Shown piece by piece: positions 24,490 to 34,547 of a stretch of DNA of 64,000 nt (the stretch's first letter is position 1; each line of letters begins with the position of its first letter). Source of the stretch: Ryuthela nishihirai (lineage: Eukaryota > Arthropoda > Arachnida > Araneae > Heptathelidae); assembly GCA_038380435.1 (NCBI GenBank), contig JAWZYU010000007.1:87868334-87932333 (forward strand), in the 5' to 3' direction. The notes beneath the pieces were generated by a model that saw only the letters and a list, made by a program, of their open reading frames with translations, was not told where the DNA came from and did no database searches. The position numbers and the translations under genes were made by a program.

Positions 24490-25177
24490 CGCAAAACTCC
24501 ATGCCTTGCTCTCTGTCAGCAAGGGACAACGATGTGTTTCGAAAGGCCGTCTACCGTCGGATGGGTTGGGTTGGGTTGTTTTACCTCTGAGCGGCACTTT
24601 TTTTGCACACCATGGGCTAAATGGCCAGGTCACATGGACCCCGAAGGCTCAGAGAAGGTTGGCGGAGGGGACCAACTGGAACAGCTGTTGGGAAACAGAT
24701 GGTAGCCTCCCGTCAAGGCCAACCAGCGTGTTCCTTAACGTGCACAGGTTATGGATCTCTCGCACACGGGGGCCACGGCTTAACATCCCATCCGACGGAC
24801 GGCAGCCTTTCCAAGCCCATCGGTGTCCCCTACTGACCGTGGGCAGGGCGGGGAATTTTGCGGAGATAAATCTCAACGCTGACCCAGCTGGAACTCGAAC
24901 CTGGGAACTACAGATTACGAGCCTGGCGCGCTACCACCCCCGCCCCTCGTCGGATGGGACGTTAAGCCTTAGCCCCGTGTGCGGTAGAGCCATACTCTGT
25001 GCACGTTAAAGAACACGCTAGGTGGCCTTGACGGGAGGCCATAATCTGTCTCTTAATAGCTCTCCAGTGGGTTCCCTCCTCAAACCTTCTCTGAGCCTTC
25101 GCGGTCCTTGTTACGGGGCCGTTTAGCCCATTGTGTGCAAAAAAGTGCCGCTCAGGGGTGAAACAATCCAACCCAAC
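24490..25177 (+). repeat. 5'-truncated older SINE-A copy, split by a younger one
   Basis: The left part (24490-24565) and right part (24948-25177) join to form a SINE-A body in plus orientation, more diverged than its guest. The tRNA head is missing. Confidence 0.85.
24566..24947 (-). repeat. SINE-A copy nested in an older SINE-A
   Basis: The 11-bp duplication CGTCGGATGGG lies at 24555-24565 and 24948-24958 and is part of the host SINE. A short deletion in the anticodon/D-arm part of the head is visible. Confidence 0.9.
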
Positions 25178-25362
25178 TATCTATGCAACAAAAAAAGAAT
25201 TTTTCGTTTATCTGGTGAGTAAAGAGCATTACAGGAGGGAAAATCAATGTAATCTCTTGCCCAAAACACTCTACTAGAACTTTTTCAAATTTCTAGCATA
25301 AATAGTTCGTTGCAAATTTTTTTTAATGACTGGACATTTTAACCTTTTTCTCTGTTGAAGCT

Positions 25363-25746
25363 GGGGCGGGGGTGGCTCAGTCGGTAGCGCGCCAGGCTCG
25401 TAATCTGTAGTTCCCAGGTTCGAGTCCCAACTGGGTAAGCGTTGAGATTTATCTCCGCAAAATTTCCCACCCTGCCCACGGTCAGTAGGGGACACTGATG
25501 GGCTTGGAAAGGCCGCCGTCCGTTGGATGGGACGTTAAGTCGTGGCCCCGTGTGCGGGAGAGCCATACCCTGTGCACGTTAAAGAACACGCTGGATGGCC
25601 TTGACGGGAGGCTACCATCTGTCTCCCAACAGCTGTTCCAGTGGGTCCCCTCCCCCAACCTTCTCTGAGCCTTCGGGGTCCATGTGACCTGGCCATTTAG
25701 CCCATGGTGTGCAAATAAGTGCCGCTCAGAGGTAAAACAACCCAAC
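25363..25746 (+). repeat. SINE-A copy, full length
   Basis: The duplication CTGTTGAAGCT (one mismatch) lies at 25352-25362 and 25747-25757. Confidence 0.93.
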
Positions 25747-25865
25747 CTGTTAAAGCTATTGAGAGATTTTGAAAATGCGAATGAATCTTAATATTTTACC
25801 ACTACCATTTTTTTTTATTTATTACTAAAAGCAAAAAAAAAGATTAAATACCTTAGAGAAATATA

Positions 25866-26005
25866 TCGACGTTTTTTGTTCAATTGTCAAGGGACATATC
25901 GCTCGTAGTTTAAAGTCGATATCAATTTTATCTAAAATCTGAAATTGATCTCGACATTAAACTAAGAATGATACTGTCCTTAACAGTTGAACAAAAAACG
26001 TCGGA
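25866..26005. repeat. Inverted pair of a short repeat related to SINE-C
   Basis: CGACGTTTTTTGTTCAA at the left pairs with TTGAACAAAAAACGTCG at the right. The inner arms also pair with mismatches. One arm resembles the region downstream of the tRNA-like head at 26768. Confidence 0.6.
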
Positions 26006-26081
26006 AAATTTCTTCAATTTATTCTTGTAACATATTTGCCATCTCCGTGATATACTTGTCATCTGCTTGTTGAGCTGTATT

Positions 26082-26290
26082 GGCCCATATGCTCACAAAC
26101 AATATGTAAAATATTTTTAAAAGATACGATTAGTTACAGAAGATTATGCTCTATTTAGGAAATCTGATGAAATATTTTTTCTCAAAATAGAATATATATT
26201 GTATATTATAAAAAAGAATATATATACAATACTCTACTAGACCTTTCAAAAATATTTTACAGGCTGTTTGTGAACATCTGGGCCAATGCC
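26082..26290. mobile_element. Palindromic MITE-like element
   Basis: TATTGGCCCATATGCTCACA at the left pairs with TGTGAACATCTGGGCCAAT at the right. Inner arms around GTAAAATATTTTT also pair. An AT-rich middle lies between them. Confidence 0.55.
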
Positions 26291-26347
26291 TTCATCACTC
26301 TCAGAAAATTGTGTACTGTAGGTAAACAGTTCTTAGCAACAATTAGA

Positions 26348-26743
26348 TGGGCGGGGGTGGCTCAGTCGGTAGCGCGCCAGGCTCGTAATCTGTAGTTCCC
26401 AGGTTCGAGTCCCAGCTGGATCAGCGTTGAGATTTATCTCCGCAAAATTCCCCCGCCCTGCCCACGGTCAGTAGGGGACACCGATGGGCTTGAAAAGGCC
26501 GCCGTCCGTCGGATGGGACGTTAAGCCGTGGCCCCGTGTGCGGGAGAGCCATACCCTGTGCACGTTAAAGAACACGCTGGATGGCCTTGACGGGAAGCTA
26601 CCATCTGTCTCCCAACAGCTGTTCCAGTGGGTCCCCTCCCCCAACCTTCTCTGAGCCTTCGGGGTCCTTGTGACCTGGCCATTTAGCCCATGGTGTGCAA
26701 AAAAGTGCCGCTCAGAGGTAAAACAATCCAACAATCCAAAAAA
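26348..26743 (+). repeat. SINE-A copy, full length
   Basis: The duplication CAACAATTAGA lies at 26337-26347 and 26744-26754. The tail is extended (ACAATCCAACAATCC). Confidence 0.93.
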
Positions 26744-26767
26744 CAACAATTAGAGCAAATCGTCATC

Positions 26768-26920
26768 GGCGATCTGTAGCTCAGCGGTCAGAGCACCTGA
26801 CATGCTATCAGGATGTCGTGGGTTCGTGTTCAAACCTGCTCAAGGAATCTTTTCTCTAAATGTTGCTATCGACGTTAAACTATGAGTGATACCTTACCTG
26901 ACAAGTTGAATATCGTCAGA
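26768..26920 (+). repeat. tRNA-like SINE head (SINE-C)
   Basis: The A-box-like TAGCTCAGCGGTCAGAG, a 5-bp anticodon stem CCTGA/TCAGG with a TGC-centred loop, and the B-box-like GGTTCGTGTTC are spaced as in a tRNA. The acceptor stem does not pair, so this is a SINE or tRNA pseudogene. The following sequence (ATCGACGTTAAACTATGAG) resembles part of 25866-26005. Confidence 0.55.
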
Positions 26921-27006
26921 CGGACAGACAAAGGAAAACATTATCTCGTTCACAACGAACGAGAGAAAGTTCCTAAGTAGTAATTTGGAATAAGTAGTAA
27001 TCAGAG

Positions 27007-27874
27007 TGATGCAAAACTTCGTCCTGTTTTTGCCACTTGGCCGCCTAGCCTTACAGTTTCTCAGCATTGTGGGGTGTATGGCTCGTCAGTCACAGATACA
27101 AGCAGTTGTGGTTTAAGTAGGCTCACTTTCCAACTTAGTTTCTTTTTCTTAAGTCATACGAGGAGACTTACTAACTTTAATATTGACTATATTTTTACTT
27201 CAGCAAGTCTACACACATACACAATGCTACACACAACATGTTCTTTGGCTCTCAATTTCGCAGCCAAGGAACATCGAAGAGACATAAAACTAAAAAGTTA
27301 ACTGCCTCAGCTAAAGGAATTATTGAAAGACAGTATATTGCGAAATTATACGCCATGAAAATTGTGGCTGCACCAGCAAAGAAATTTCAGTTAGGTATAA
27401 ACGAAGCAAGACCGTGTTTACAAAAAACGGTACACACGTGCCAATGAAGAAATGTAAGGGCCACCGTTATCATGGAGACTCCTACTTGAGGAAGAAGCGC
27501 ACTGCACAAATTGGCTGCCATTGTGTAACTGCTCGTCAGATGTGTGAACTTATATCCGAGAATTCACATAGCCGAAGAAAGAACATTCGCTCATGAGAAT
27601 GCTCGAGTTGGGGGAAACGCGTTACGAAATTGAAGTGTGTAGAGTTGTGTGTAGCATGTGTATGTGTGTAGACTTCATTGAAGTAAAAATATAGCCAATA
27701 TTCGAGTTATTAAGTCTCCTAGTATTACTTAAGAAAAGAAACTAAGTTGGAATGTGAGCCTAATTAAACTACAACTGCTTGGATCTGTGGTTGACGAACC
27801 ACACACCTACACAATGCCGGAAAACGGTAAGGCTAAGCGGCCAAGTGGATAAAACGGGACGTAGTTTTGCATCA
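27007..27874. mobile_element. DNA element with 231-bp terminal inverted repeats
   Basis: The arm 27007-27237, starting TGATGCAAAACTTCGTCC, is the reverse complement of 27644-27874 with scattered mismatches. The 406-bp middle holds overlapping short ORFs (27238-27447 and 27414-27596) rich in basic residues, with no domain I recognise. No clear target duplication was seen. The superfamily is unknown. Confidence 0.75.
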
Positions 27875-28175
27875 AACCTAATATATGTGTATAAAAAAAA
27901 GAGAATGTTTCCAGATAAATTTTTAAATCTTTGTAGAGAAGAGCCATGAAAAATTAACCCTTTCAGCTGTTACGCTAAAAAAAAACCATAAAAAGCGCAA
28001 TTATTTAAATTTCTAAAGATTCGGGTGAAGAAACTGAAAATGTTTTACAAAAAAGGTTGGGTGCTCAAAGCTTTCTCAAGGAAGAAACCTAATGTCAACT
28101 GGTATTCTTGACCCGTGTCACGTGACAGTTGTTCACGTGTGGAGTTCTTGTATCGATGCTCCGTCTACCTTCATT
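27875..28175. other. No gene recognised
   Basis: AT-rich sequence containing a TGTCACGTGACA palindrome near 28117-28128. Confidence 0.4.
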
Positions 28176-28187
28176 TCTAGTCTAAGG

Positions 28188-28576
28188 GGGGCGGGGGTAG
28201 CTCAGTCGGTAGCGCGCCAGGCTCGTAATCTGTAGTTCCCAGGTTCGAGTCCCAGCTGGGTCAGCGTTGAGATTTATCTCCGCAAAATTTCCCCGCCCTG
28301 CCCACGGTCAGTAGGCGACACCGATGGGCTTGAAAAGGCCGCCGTCCGTCGGATGGGACGTTAAGCCATGTCCCCGTGTGCGGGAGAGCCATACCCTGTG
28401 CACGTTAAAGAACACGCTGGATGGCCTTGACGGGAGGCTACCATCTGTCTCCCAATAGCTGTTCCAGTGGGTCCCCTCCCCCAACCTTCTCTGAGCCTTC
28501 GGGGTCCTTGTCGCCTGGCCATTTAGCCCATGGTGTGCAAAAAAGTGCCGCTCAGAGGTAAAACAATCCAATCCAA
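28188..28576 (+). repeat. SINE-A copy, full length
   Basis: The 12-bp duplication TCTAGTCTAAGG lies at 28176-28187 and 28577-28588. Confidence 0.95.
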
Positions 28577-28584
28577 TCTAGTCT

Positions 28585-28720
28585 AAGGATCGATGACAAA
28601 ATCCAAAATGGCTGACGCGGACTTGATGAATTTCAGAACTTTTATAGTTTACTTCAGGCGTGTTTTGTCGATGATATTATCCAAGATGGCGGGCGAACAC
28701 GAAAATAAGACTTTTTGACA
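28585..28720. repeat. Dispersed repeat shared with 18440-18650
   Basis: Shares AATTTCAGAACTTTTATAG, GTTTACTTC and CCAAGATGGCGG with the other copy. AT-rich sequence without a recognised gene follows to 29057. Confidence 0.45.
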
Positions 28721-29057
28721 GGGGAAAAAAAAGACTTTTTGAGAGAAGTGATGCTCTTCTACGATATGAGTGCATTAATAAAAGGTTTCTTAAAGAAAAG
28801 TTTCAGCTTTCAAGGTCAAAATGGAGTTCAAGGTCATTTGCCGGGAACTGGGTTAAATACTTCTTTGGTGGTTATAATCTTCTTGAATCCCTCTAAGATC
28901 CGTCCTTGATTTAGTTAAAAAATTGACTAAATGTCATTTTGTATTTTTTTTTAAAACCTTTCTATTAACATTACTTAATAATATACTGAAAAACGAGATA
29001 AAAATGTGTTGATTACTCTTTAAATGTATGTTACATTTAATGTATTCTCTCTCCCAG

Positions 29058-29288
29058 ATTATTCGCCACCCAGTTCGCGGTCAGGAGATATCGACTAGCA
29101 AGTGTTTACCTTTAACTTGAGGTGTGCATCGACATCGTTTGATGTAGCTGCACCATCAACTGCCTATTTGGTAGAATCCGTCTTTCAGGCATTTTGACTT
29201 GCCTCTACTTTTACTATTGAGGATTCTACCCTTTTACAGACAACGATATTGTCATTGTGTTTAGTGGAGAAGATCTGCGAACGATATG
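29058..29288 (+). other. Candidate terminal or non-coding exon
   Basis: A strong acceptor, TTCTCTCTCCCAG, precedes 29058 and a strong donor, GTAAGT, follows 29288. All three frames stop inside, so it cannot be an internal coding exon. It could be a last coding exon with an intron in the 3' UTR, or a non-coding RNA exon. If spliced to the phase-1 donor at 8851, it would add DYSPPSSRSGDID and then a stop at 29095. The pairing is speculative, with a 20-kb intron full of transposons between them. Confidence 0.25.
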
Positions 29289-29453
29289 GTAAGTTGTTAT
29301 GATTTTTTTTCTCTCGATCAGAAATGATGTTGCGACTGTATGTATTTAGGAATATTATTCAAAAAGATTATTTTTCACTGTATTTCGTGATATACGTAAG
29401 GTGTACCGAAACTAATGCCTTTTTAGGCAATAACGCGTTTATTACATGAATAG

Positions 29454-29846
29454 GTTGTTTGGGTTGGGTTGTTTTACCTCTGAGCGGCACTTTTTTGCAC
29501 ACCATGGGCTAAATGGCCAGGACACATGGACCCCGAAGGCTCAGAGAAGGTTGGGGGAGGGGATCCACTGAACAGCTGTTGGGAGACAGGTGGTAGCCTC
29601 CCGTCAAGGCCATCCAGCGTGTTCTTTAACGTGCGCAGGGTATGGCTCTCCCGCAGGCGGGGCCATGGCTTAACGACCCATCCGACGGACGGCGGCCTTT
29701 CCAAGCCCATCGGTGTCCCCTACTGACCGTGGGCAGGGCGGAGAATTTTTGCGGAGATAAATCTCAACGCTGACCCAGCTGGGACTCGAACCTGGGAACT
29801 ACAGATTACGAGCCTGGCGCGCTACCGACTGAGCCACCCCCGCCCC
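29454..29846 (-). repeat. SINE-A copy inside the mariner 3' region
   Basis: Flanking ATTACATGAATAG (29441-29453) and ATTACAATGAATAG (29847-29860) form a target duplication with one inserted base. Confidence 0.9.
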
Positions 29847-30677
29847 ATTACAATGAATAGAAGGTTTGAGTTACACATTTATGTACATCTATTGTTGGGC
29901 TGCACAAAACGACCCTTCAAAGTAATCTCCGACACACACAATGTATTTTCCGCTCACCTGAACTCTAGGCTGGAGTCCTGTTTGGAAAAAATTGTAGTGA
30001 GCGGCATCTGATCCGTGTTTTCAGGGGGACTTAGATGTCCCCACTTAATCAAATCTTTCTCTCTGGACACACGATATCGGGTCGAATAAGGGAAAGTCCG
30101 TCGGTGACAAATCCGGGCTGTAAGAGGGATGTTGCATCACTGAGCAGCTCATCTTTGCAATTGCCTTATTTGTGACAAAAAACATATAAGGGTATGCATT
30201 GCCATGGTGTACTAGATGGATTTCATATCAATTTGCAACACTTCTTGCTGATGGCTTCCAGAAGCTTTTTAACTACAGCAATATACTCCAGGAGATGATT
30301 ATACCCTTATCGTGCCAGAAGACTGCGACCATACCCTTCTGTGCTGATCGCTGAATTTTCAGCTTCTCAGAACTAGGTGAGATGCTGTGCCATCACTGAT
30401 TTAACTGAGTCTTAGTCTCTGAATCACAGAGATGTGCTCACCTCTCACCTCCTGTCACAACATTCGAAAAAAAGATGTCCTCTTCGAACATCGCCAACAG
30501 TTCAGTTCACACCTACACCTTCTTAGTTTTGAAATAAGATATCAGGTGATGAGAAGCCCATTTGGCACACACTCACGGATAGCGTAAGTTTCTGATGATT
30601 GTTTTCACAGCATTATGGCCGCAGTACGATTTGATCAGCGATTTCCAGGACGGTTAGGCGCCTCTCCCGAGAATCAA

Positions 30678-31752
30678 AGCCTCCGTCCGTTGTCGGTTGC
30701 CATCAGTGTCCTCAGTTGACGGCCTCCGTCCGTTGTCGGTTGCCATCAGTGTCCTCAGTTGACGGCCTCCGTCCGTTATCGGTTGCCATCGGTGTCCTCA
30801 GTTGACGGCCTCCGTCCGGTGTCGGTTGCCATCAGTGTCCTCAGTTGACGGCCTCCGTCCGTTGTCGGTTGCCATCGGTGTCCTCAGTTGACGGCCTCCG
30901 TCTGTTGTCGGTTGCCATCAGTGTCCTCAGTTGACGGCCTCCGTCCGTTATCGGTTGCCATCGGTGTCCTCAGTTGACGGCCTCCGTCCGTTGTCGGTTG
31001 CCATCAATGTCCTCAGTTGACGGCCTCCGTCCGTTGTCGGTTACCATCAGTGGCCTCAGTTGACGGCCTCCGTCCATTGTCGGTTGCCATCGGTGTCCTC
31101 AGTTGATGGCCTCCGTCCGTTGTCGGTTGCCATCGGTGTCCTCAGTTGACGGCCTCCGTCCGTTGTCGGTTGCCATCAGTGTCCTCAGTTGACGGCCTCC
31201 GTCCGTTGTCGGTTGCCATCAGTGTCCTCAGTTGACGGCCTCCGTCCGTTATCGGTTGCCATCGGTGTCCTCAGTTGACGGCCTCCGTCCGTTGTCGGTT
31301 GCCATCAGTGTCCTCAGTTGACGGCCTCCGTCCGTTGTCGGTTGCCATCGGTGTCCTCAGTTGACGGCCTCCGTCTGTTGTCGGTTGCCATCAGTGTCCT
31401 CAGTTGACGGCCTCCGTCCGTTATCGGTTGCCATCGGTGTCCTCAGTTGACGGCCTCCGTCCGTTGTCGGTTGCCATCAATGTCCTCAGTTGACGGCCTC
31501 CGTCCGTTGTCGGTTGCCATCAGTGTCCTCAGTTGACGGCCTCCGTCCATTGTCGGTTGCCATCGGTGTCCTCAGTTGATGGCCTCCGTCCGTTGTCGGT
31601 TGCCATCGGTGTCCTCAGTTGACGGCCTCCGTCCGTTGTCGGTTGCCATCAGTGTCCTCAGTTGACGGCCTCTGTCCATTGTCAGTTGCCATCAGTGTCC
31701 TCAGTTGACGGCCTCTGTCCATTGTCAGTTGCCATCAGTGTCCTCAGTTGAC
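30678..31752. repeat. 43-bp minisatellite, 25 units, with an 11-unit higher-order repeat
   Basis: The unit begins GGCCTCCGTCCGTTGTCGGT and ends CCTCAGTTGAC. Phase is kept without indels over all 25 units (1075 bp). Variant sites (CGTT[G/A]TC; CA[G/A]T or CGGT; TCTGT; CCATT; GTTGAT) show that units 2-12 (30721-31193) and 13-23 (31194-31666) carry the same variant order, a 473-bp duplication. Units 24 and 25 are a third variant. The unit is the mariner linker segment encoding STEDTDGNRQRTEA on the minus strand. Because 43 is not a multiple of 3, each unit shifts the frame. Confidence 0.97.
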
Positions 31753-32006
31753 GGCCTCCCACTTCGTGGTTTTTCCTCAGTGGTATTTCCTTCTCCCTTA
31801 AACTTCTTCATCTATACCACCTCCGCATATTGCTGATTTCAATTATCTGCTCATCGTACACTTTGGTTAACCTGGCATGAATGATGAAAGCGCTGCAGCC
31901 CTTTTTCGTCAGGAACTCGATGACAACTCTTTGTTTCAGCTTCGTGTGCACGGTCCATGAGCACTGACCTGTTGAATACCAATATATTCTTAATGCGATA
32001 TTGTAA

Positions 32007-32285
32007 TGGTGTGATGTCATAATGTTGTCGCGTGATGCTATAATGTGGTGCAGCGATGTTATAATGATGCGATGTTATTAGATTATGATGTGATGTTGTA
32101 ATGTTATGGCGTGATGTTATAATGTTGTAATGTTATAATGTAAATGTTATAATTTTATGATTTGTGTTATAATGTTATACCGTGATATAATGTTATAGCT
32201 TGATGTTATAATGTGAAAATCGCATGGCGTAGTGTTATAATTTCATGCTTTCATGCTGCAATATTATGACGTGATGTTATAATGT
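32007..32285. repeat. Degenerate array of GATGTTATAATG-type units
   Basis: TGATGTTATAATG and close variants recur with irregular spacing next to the mariner 5' end. Confidence 0.75.
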
Positions 32286-32527
32286 TAACATTCTTACTGA
32301 ACAGTTAAGAGAGTTATTTTTTATATTTCTCTTTCTAAGGTTGAAGGATAACGGATGGGATTCATAGAATAAAGTTGCTTTTGGAAAGCAATGGAATGGC
32401 GACACTGCAAACTCGTGTGAAACAGCTGATGGGGGAAGAATCAGGAGGATGGTATTCAGCACGAAAGTCTAACATGGCTTCCATTTCCAAAGAACGTTAT
32501 CTTACGAAGAATGTTTTTTAAACAGTA

Positions 32528-32737
32528 CAGTCGCTCAAAAAAGTATCTGAACACTGTGGTTGATTACAGAATTCAGAAAAAATATCTGGCAACTTTTTTT
32601 AGAAATTAGTGATCTGGCAACCTTCGTGTCACGTGACACGAAGGTTGCCAGATCACTAATTTCTAAAAAAAGTTGCCAGATATTTTTTCTGAATTCTGTA
32701 ATCAACCACAGTGTTTAGATACTTTTTTGAGCGACTG
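32528..32737. mobile_element. Palindromic Tc1-type MITE, copy 3
   Basis: TA flanks lie at 32526-32527 and 32738-32739. The arms are almost perfectly complementary, with centre GTCACGTGAC. Confidence 0.92.
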
Positions 32738-32739
32738 TA

Positions 32740-33868
32740 TAATATATATATTGAAAAACTCACAGAGAATGCTTAATTTATATAATTCTTGAAACTAGCA
32801 AGACTGTTAGTATTTTAATTTATTTATTAGTCAGTCTTTGATTTGAAACACCACAATTCTACTTTAATCGAATCAATTCAGAGACCAGATCTAGAACTTG
32901 AATTGTGATAATCATACGCTTAAATCCAGATTTAACATATATGCTAGTAGCTAGTAAAAATAAAGTATTTAATTGACAGCATTAAGAATCGCAATCCTGA
33001 TATCGTCAAATTGCACGAAAGTCAGATCTTATCTGCGAAAAAGAGTCAAACGGCCTTTATTGTGTAATAATGAAAACAATAAAAAAATGCATTTGTTGTG
33101 CAATCATGCACAATCGATCTGTAAAGAACAGACACATCGTACGTTAATAAGAATCTGATTCATATTCAATAATATAAGTAACAACAATATATAAGTACAT
33201 AATAATATATAAGTTAATATATAATATATAACAACAATATATAAGTATATAACAATATATAAGTCAATAATATAAGTACATAAGTTCAATAAATTAATAA
33301 ATAAATGTTTCATAACAAAAAGGTGATTGAAGATAAGAAACCAAATGAAATCTAAATCTCTAGTTTTAACAATATTCGTTAGGTATTTAAAATCTATAAT
33401 TTTAAATAATCTAATAATTTAAATAAATATTTTTAAATCGATAATTTTAGATAAACTAATAATTTAAATAAATATTTTAAATCTATAATTTTAACAATAT
33501 TCATTAGGTATTTAAAAAGTTAAGGGAATTAAAGGTTTTATAATCGCATAAAGTTTATCCTGCAAAAATCGTTCTGAATTCACGAAAATTGAATTTATGA
33601 ATTCACATACCAATAAAAATATGCTAATACAATAAGTTATGGTAATTTACCGATTACTGCTCTTCGCTTAATCAATTCGATTGAATGTCATTGCTTCGGT
33701 GAAATAGGATTTGAGATTCCGTAATCTTTAAATACTGAACGAATATCATTAAAAATCGGAACACGGATAAATTTAATATAGATATTATTTCTTCAGTCAG
33801 TTTTTCAGTAAAAATCTCTTTTAAAACAGAGCTCTGAAACTTACTCCCTATTAGCATGGCATTGATCT
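32740..33868. other. AT-rich sequence with simple and direct repeats
   Basis: An AATATATAAGTA-type array lies at about 33165-33290. At about 33355-33515 blocks such as TTTTAACAATATTCGTTAGG and AATAATTTAAATAAATATTT occur twice. No gene was recognised. Confidence 0.55.
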
Positions 33869-33880
33869 AGTCCTAAAAAA

Positions 33881-34269
33881 GGGGCGGGGGTGGCTCAGTC
33901 GGTAGCGCGCCAGGCTCGTAATCTGTAGTTCCCAGGTTCGAGTCCCAGCTGGGTCAGCGTTGAGATTTATCTCCGCAAAATTCCCCGCCCTCCCCACGGT
34001 CAGTAGGAGACAACGATGGGCTTGGAAAGGCCGCCCTCCGTCGGATGGGACGTTAAGCCGTGGCCCCGTGTGCGGGAGAGCCATACCCTGTGCACGTTAA
34101 AGAACACGCTGGATGTCCTTGACGGGAGGCTACCATCTGTCTCCCAACAGCTATTCCAGTGGGTCCCCTCCCCCAACCTTCTCTGAGCCTTCGGGGTCCA
34201 TGTGACCTGGCCATTTAGCCCAGGGTGTGCAAAAAAGTGCCGCTCAGAGGTAAAACAACCCAACCCAAA
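33881..34269 (+). repeat. SINE-A copy, full length
   Basis: The 12-bp duplication AGTCCTAAAAAA lies at 33869-33880 and 34270-34281. Confidence 0.95.
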
Positions 34270-34285
34270 AGTCCTAAAAAATTAT

Positions 34286-34376
34286 CCATAGACGACTACT
34301 GATCAAAGTAGACATAGACTGATCATAGACGACTACTGATCAAAGTAGACATAGACTGATCACAGACGACTACTGA
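34286..34376. repeat. 37-bp tandem repeat, about 2.5 units
   Basis: CATAGACGACTACTGATCAA followed by AGTAGACATAGACTGAT is repeated in tandem, with a third partial unit. Confidence 0.85.
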
Positions 34377-34401
34377 CTAAACTGTAAAGCATGAATGTAG
34401 G

Positions 34402-34526
34402 TGTTATGTTTATGCTGAGGTCTCGCCTGCCGCACAGATTTTTGCTATGGCATATTAAACTGACAGGCGCCTCTCAGACCTTTGTGGCAAACAGCTGCTT
34501 GAGGGAATATTTATTTATTTTATTAT
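34402..34526 (+). repeat. 5'-truncated SINE-B copy
   Basis: Contains CTGACAGGCGCCTCTCAGAC and CAAACAGCTGCTTGAGG followed by a TATTTATTTA tail, in plus orientation. The tRNA head is absent. Confidence 0.7.
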
Positions 34527-34547
34527 ATTCTCACTGCGTTAGAAGAA

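Larger units (their letters stand above)
29399..32020 (-). pseudogene. mariner-family element with transposase split by a minisatellite
   Basis: Read on the minus strand, the N-terminus shows KQRVVIEFLTKKGCSAF and RLTKVYDE (about 31925-31840), the first HTH of mariner transposases, followed by MRRWYR. Next comes TTEEKPRSGRPSTEDTDGN (31780-31740), the linker with its SGRPST motif. A 25-copy array of 43 bp follows. The protein then resumes with ERRLTVLEIADQI (about 30670-30630), MVAVFWHDKGIII (about 30335-30290), QHPSYSPDLSPTDFPLF with the third catalytic aspartate region (about 30135-30085), and YIVCVGDYFEGSF near 29930. The putative 3' terminus AGGTGTACCGAAACTAATGC starts at 29399. A SINE-A copy sits in the 3' part. 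Stops, frameshifts and the array make it dead. Confidence 0.85.

Noticed and set aside
28117..28128. TGTCACGTGACA as an E-box regulatory site
   Set aside because: The same core forms the centre of the palindromic MITEs, and no promoter or gene lies nearby, so a regulatory role cannot be supported.
30678..31752. CRISPR-like regular array
   Set aside because: Units are contiguous with no unique spacers, the context is eukaryotic, and the unit is mariner coding sequence.
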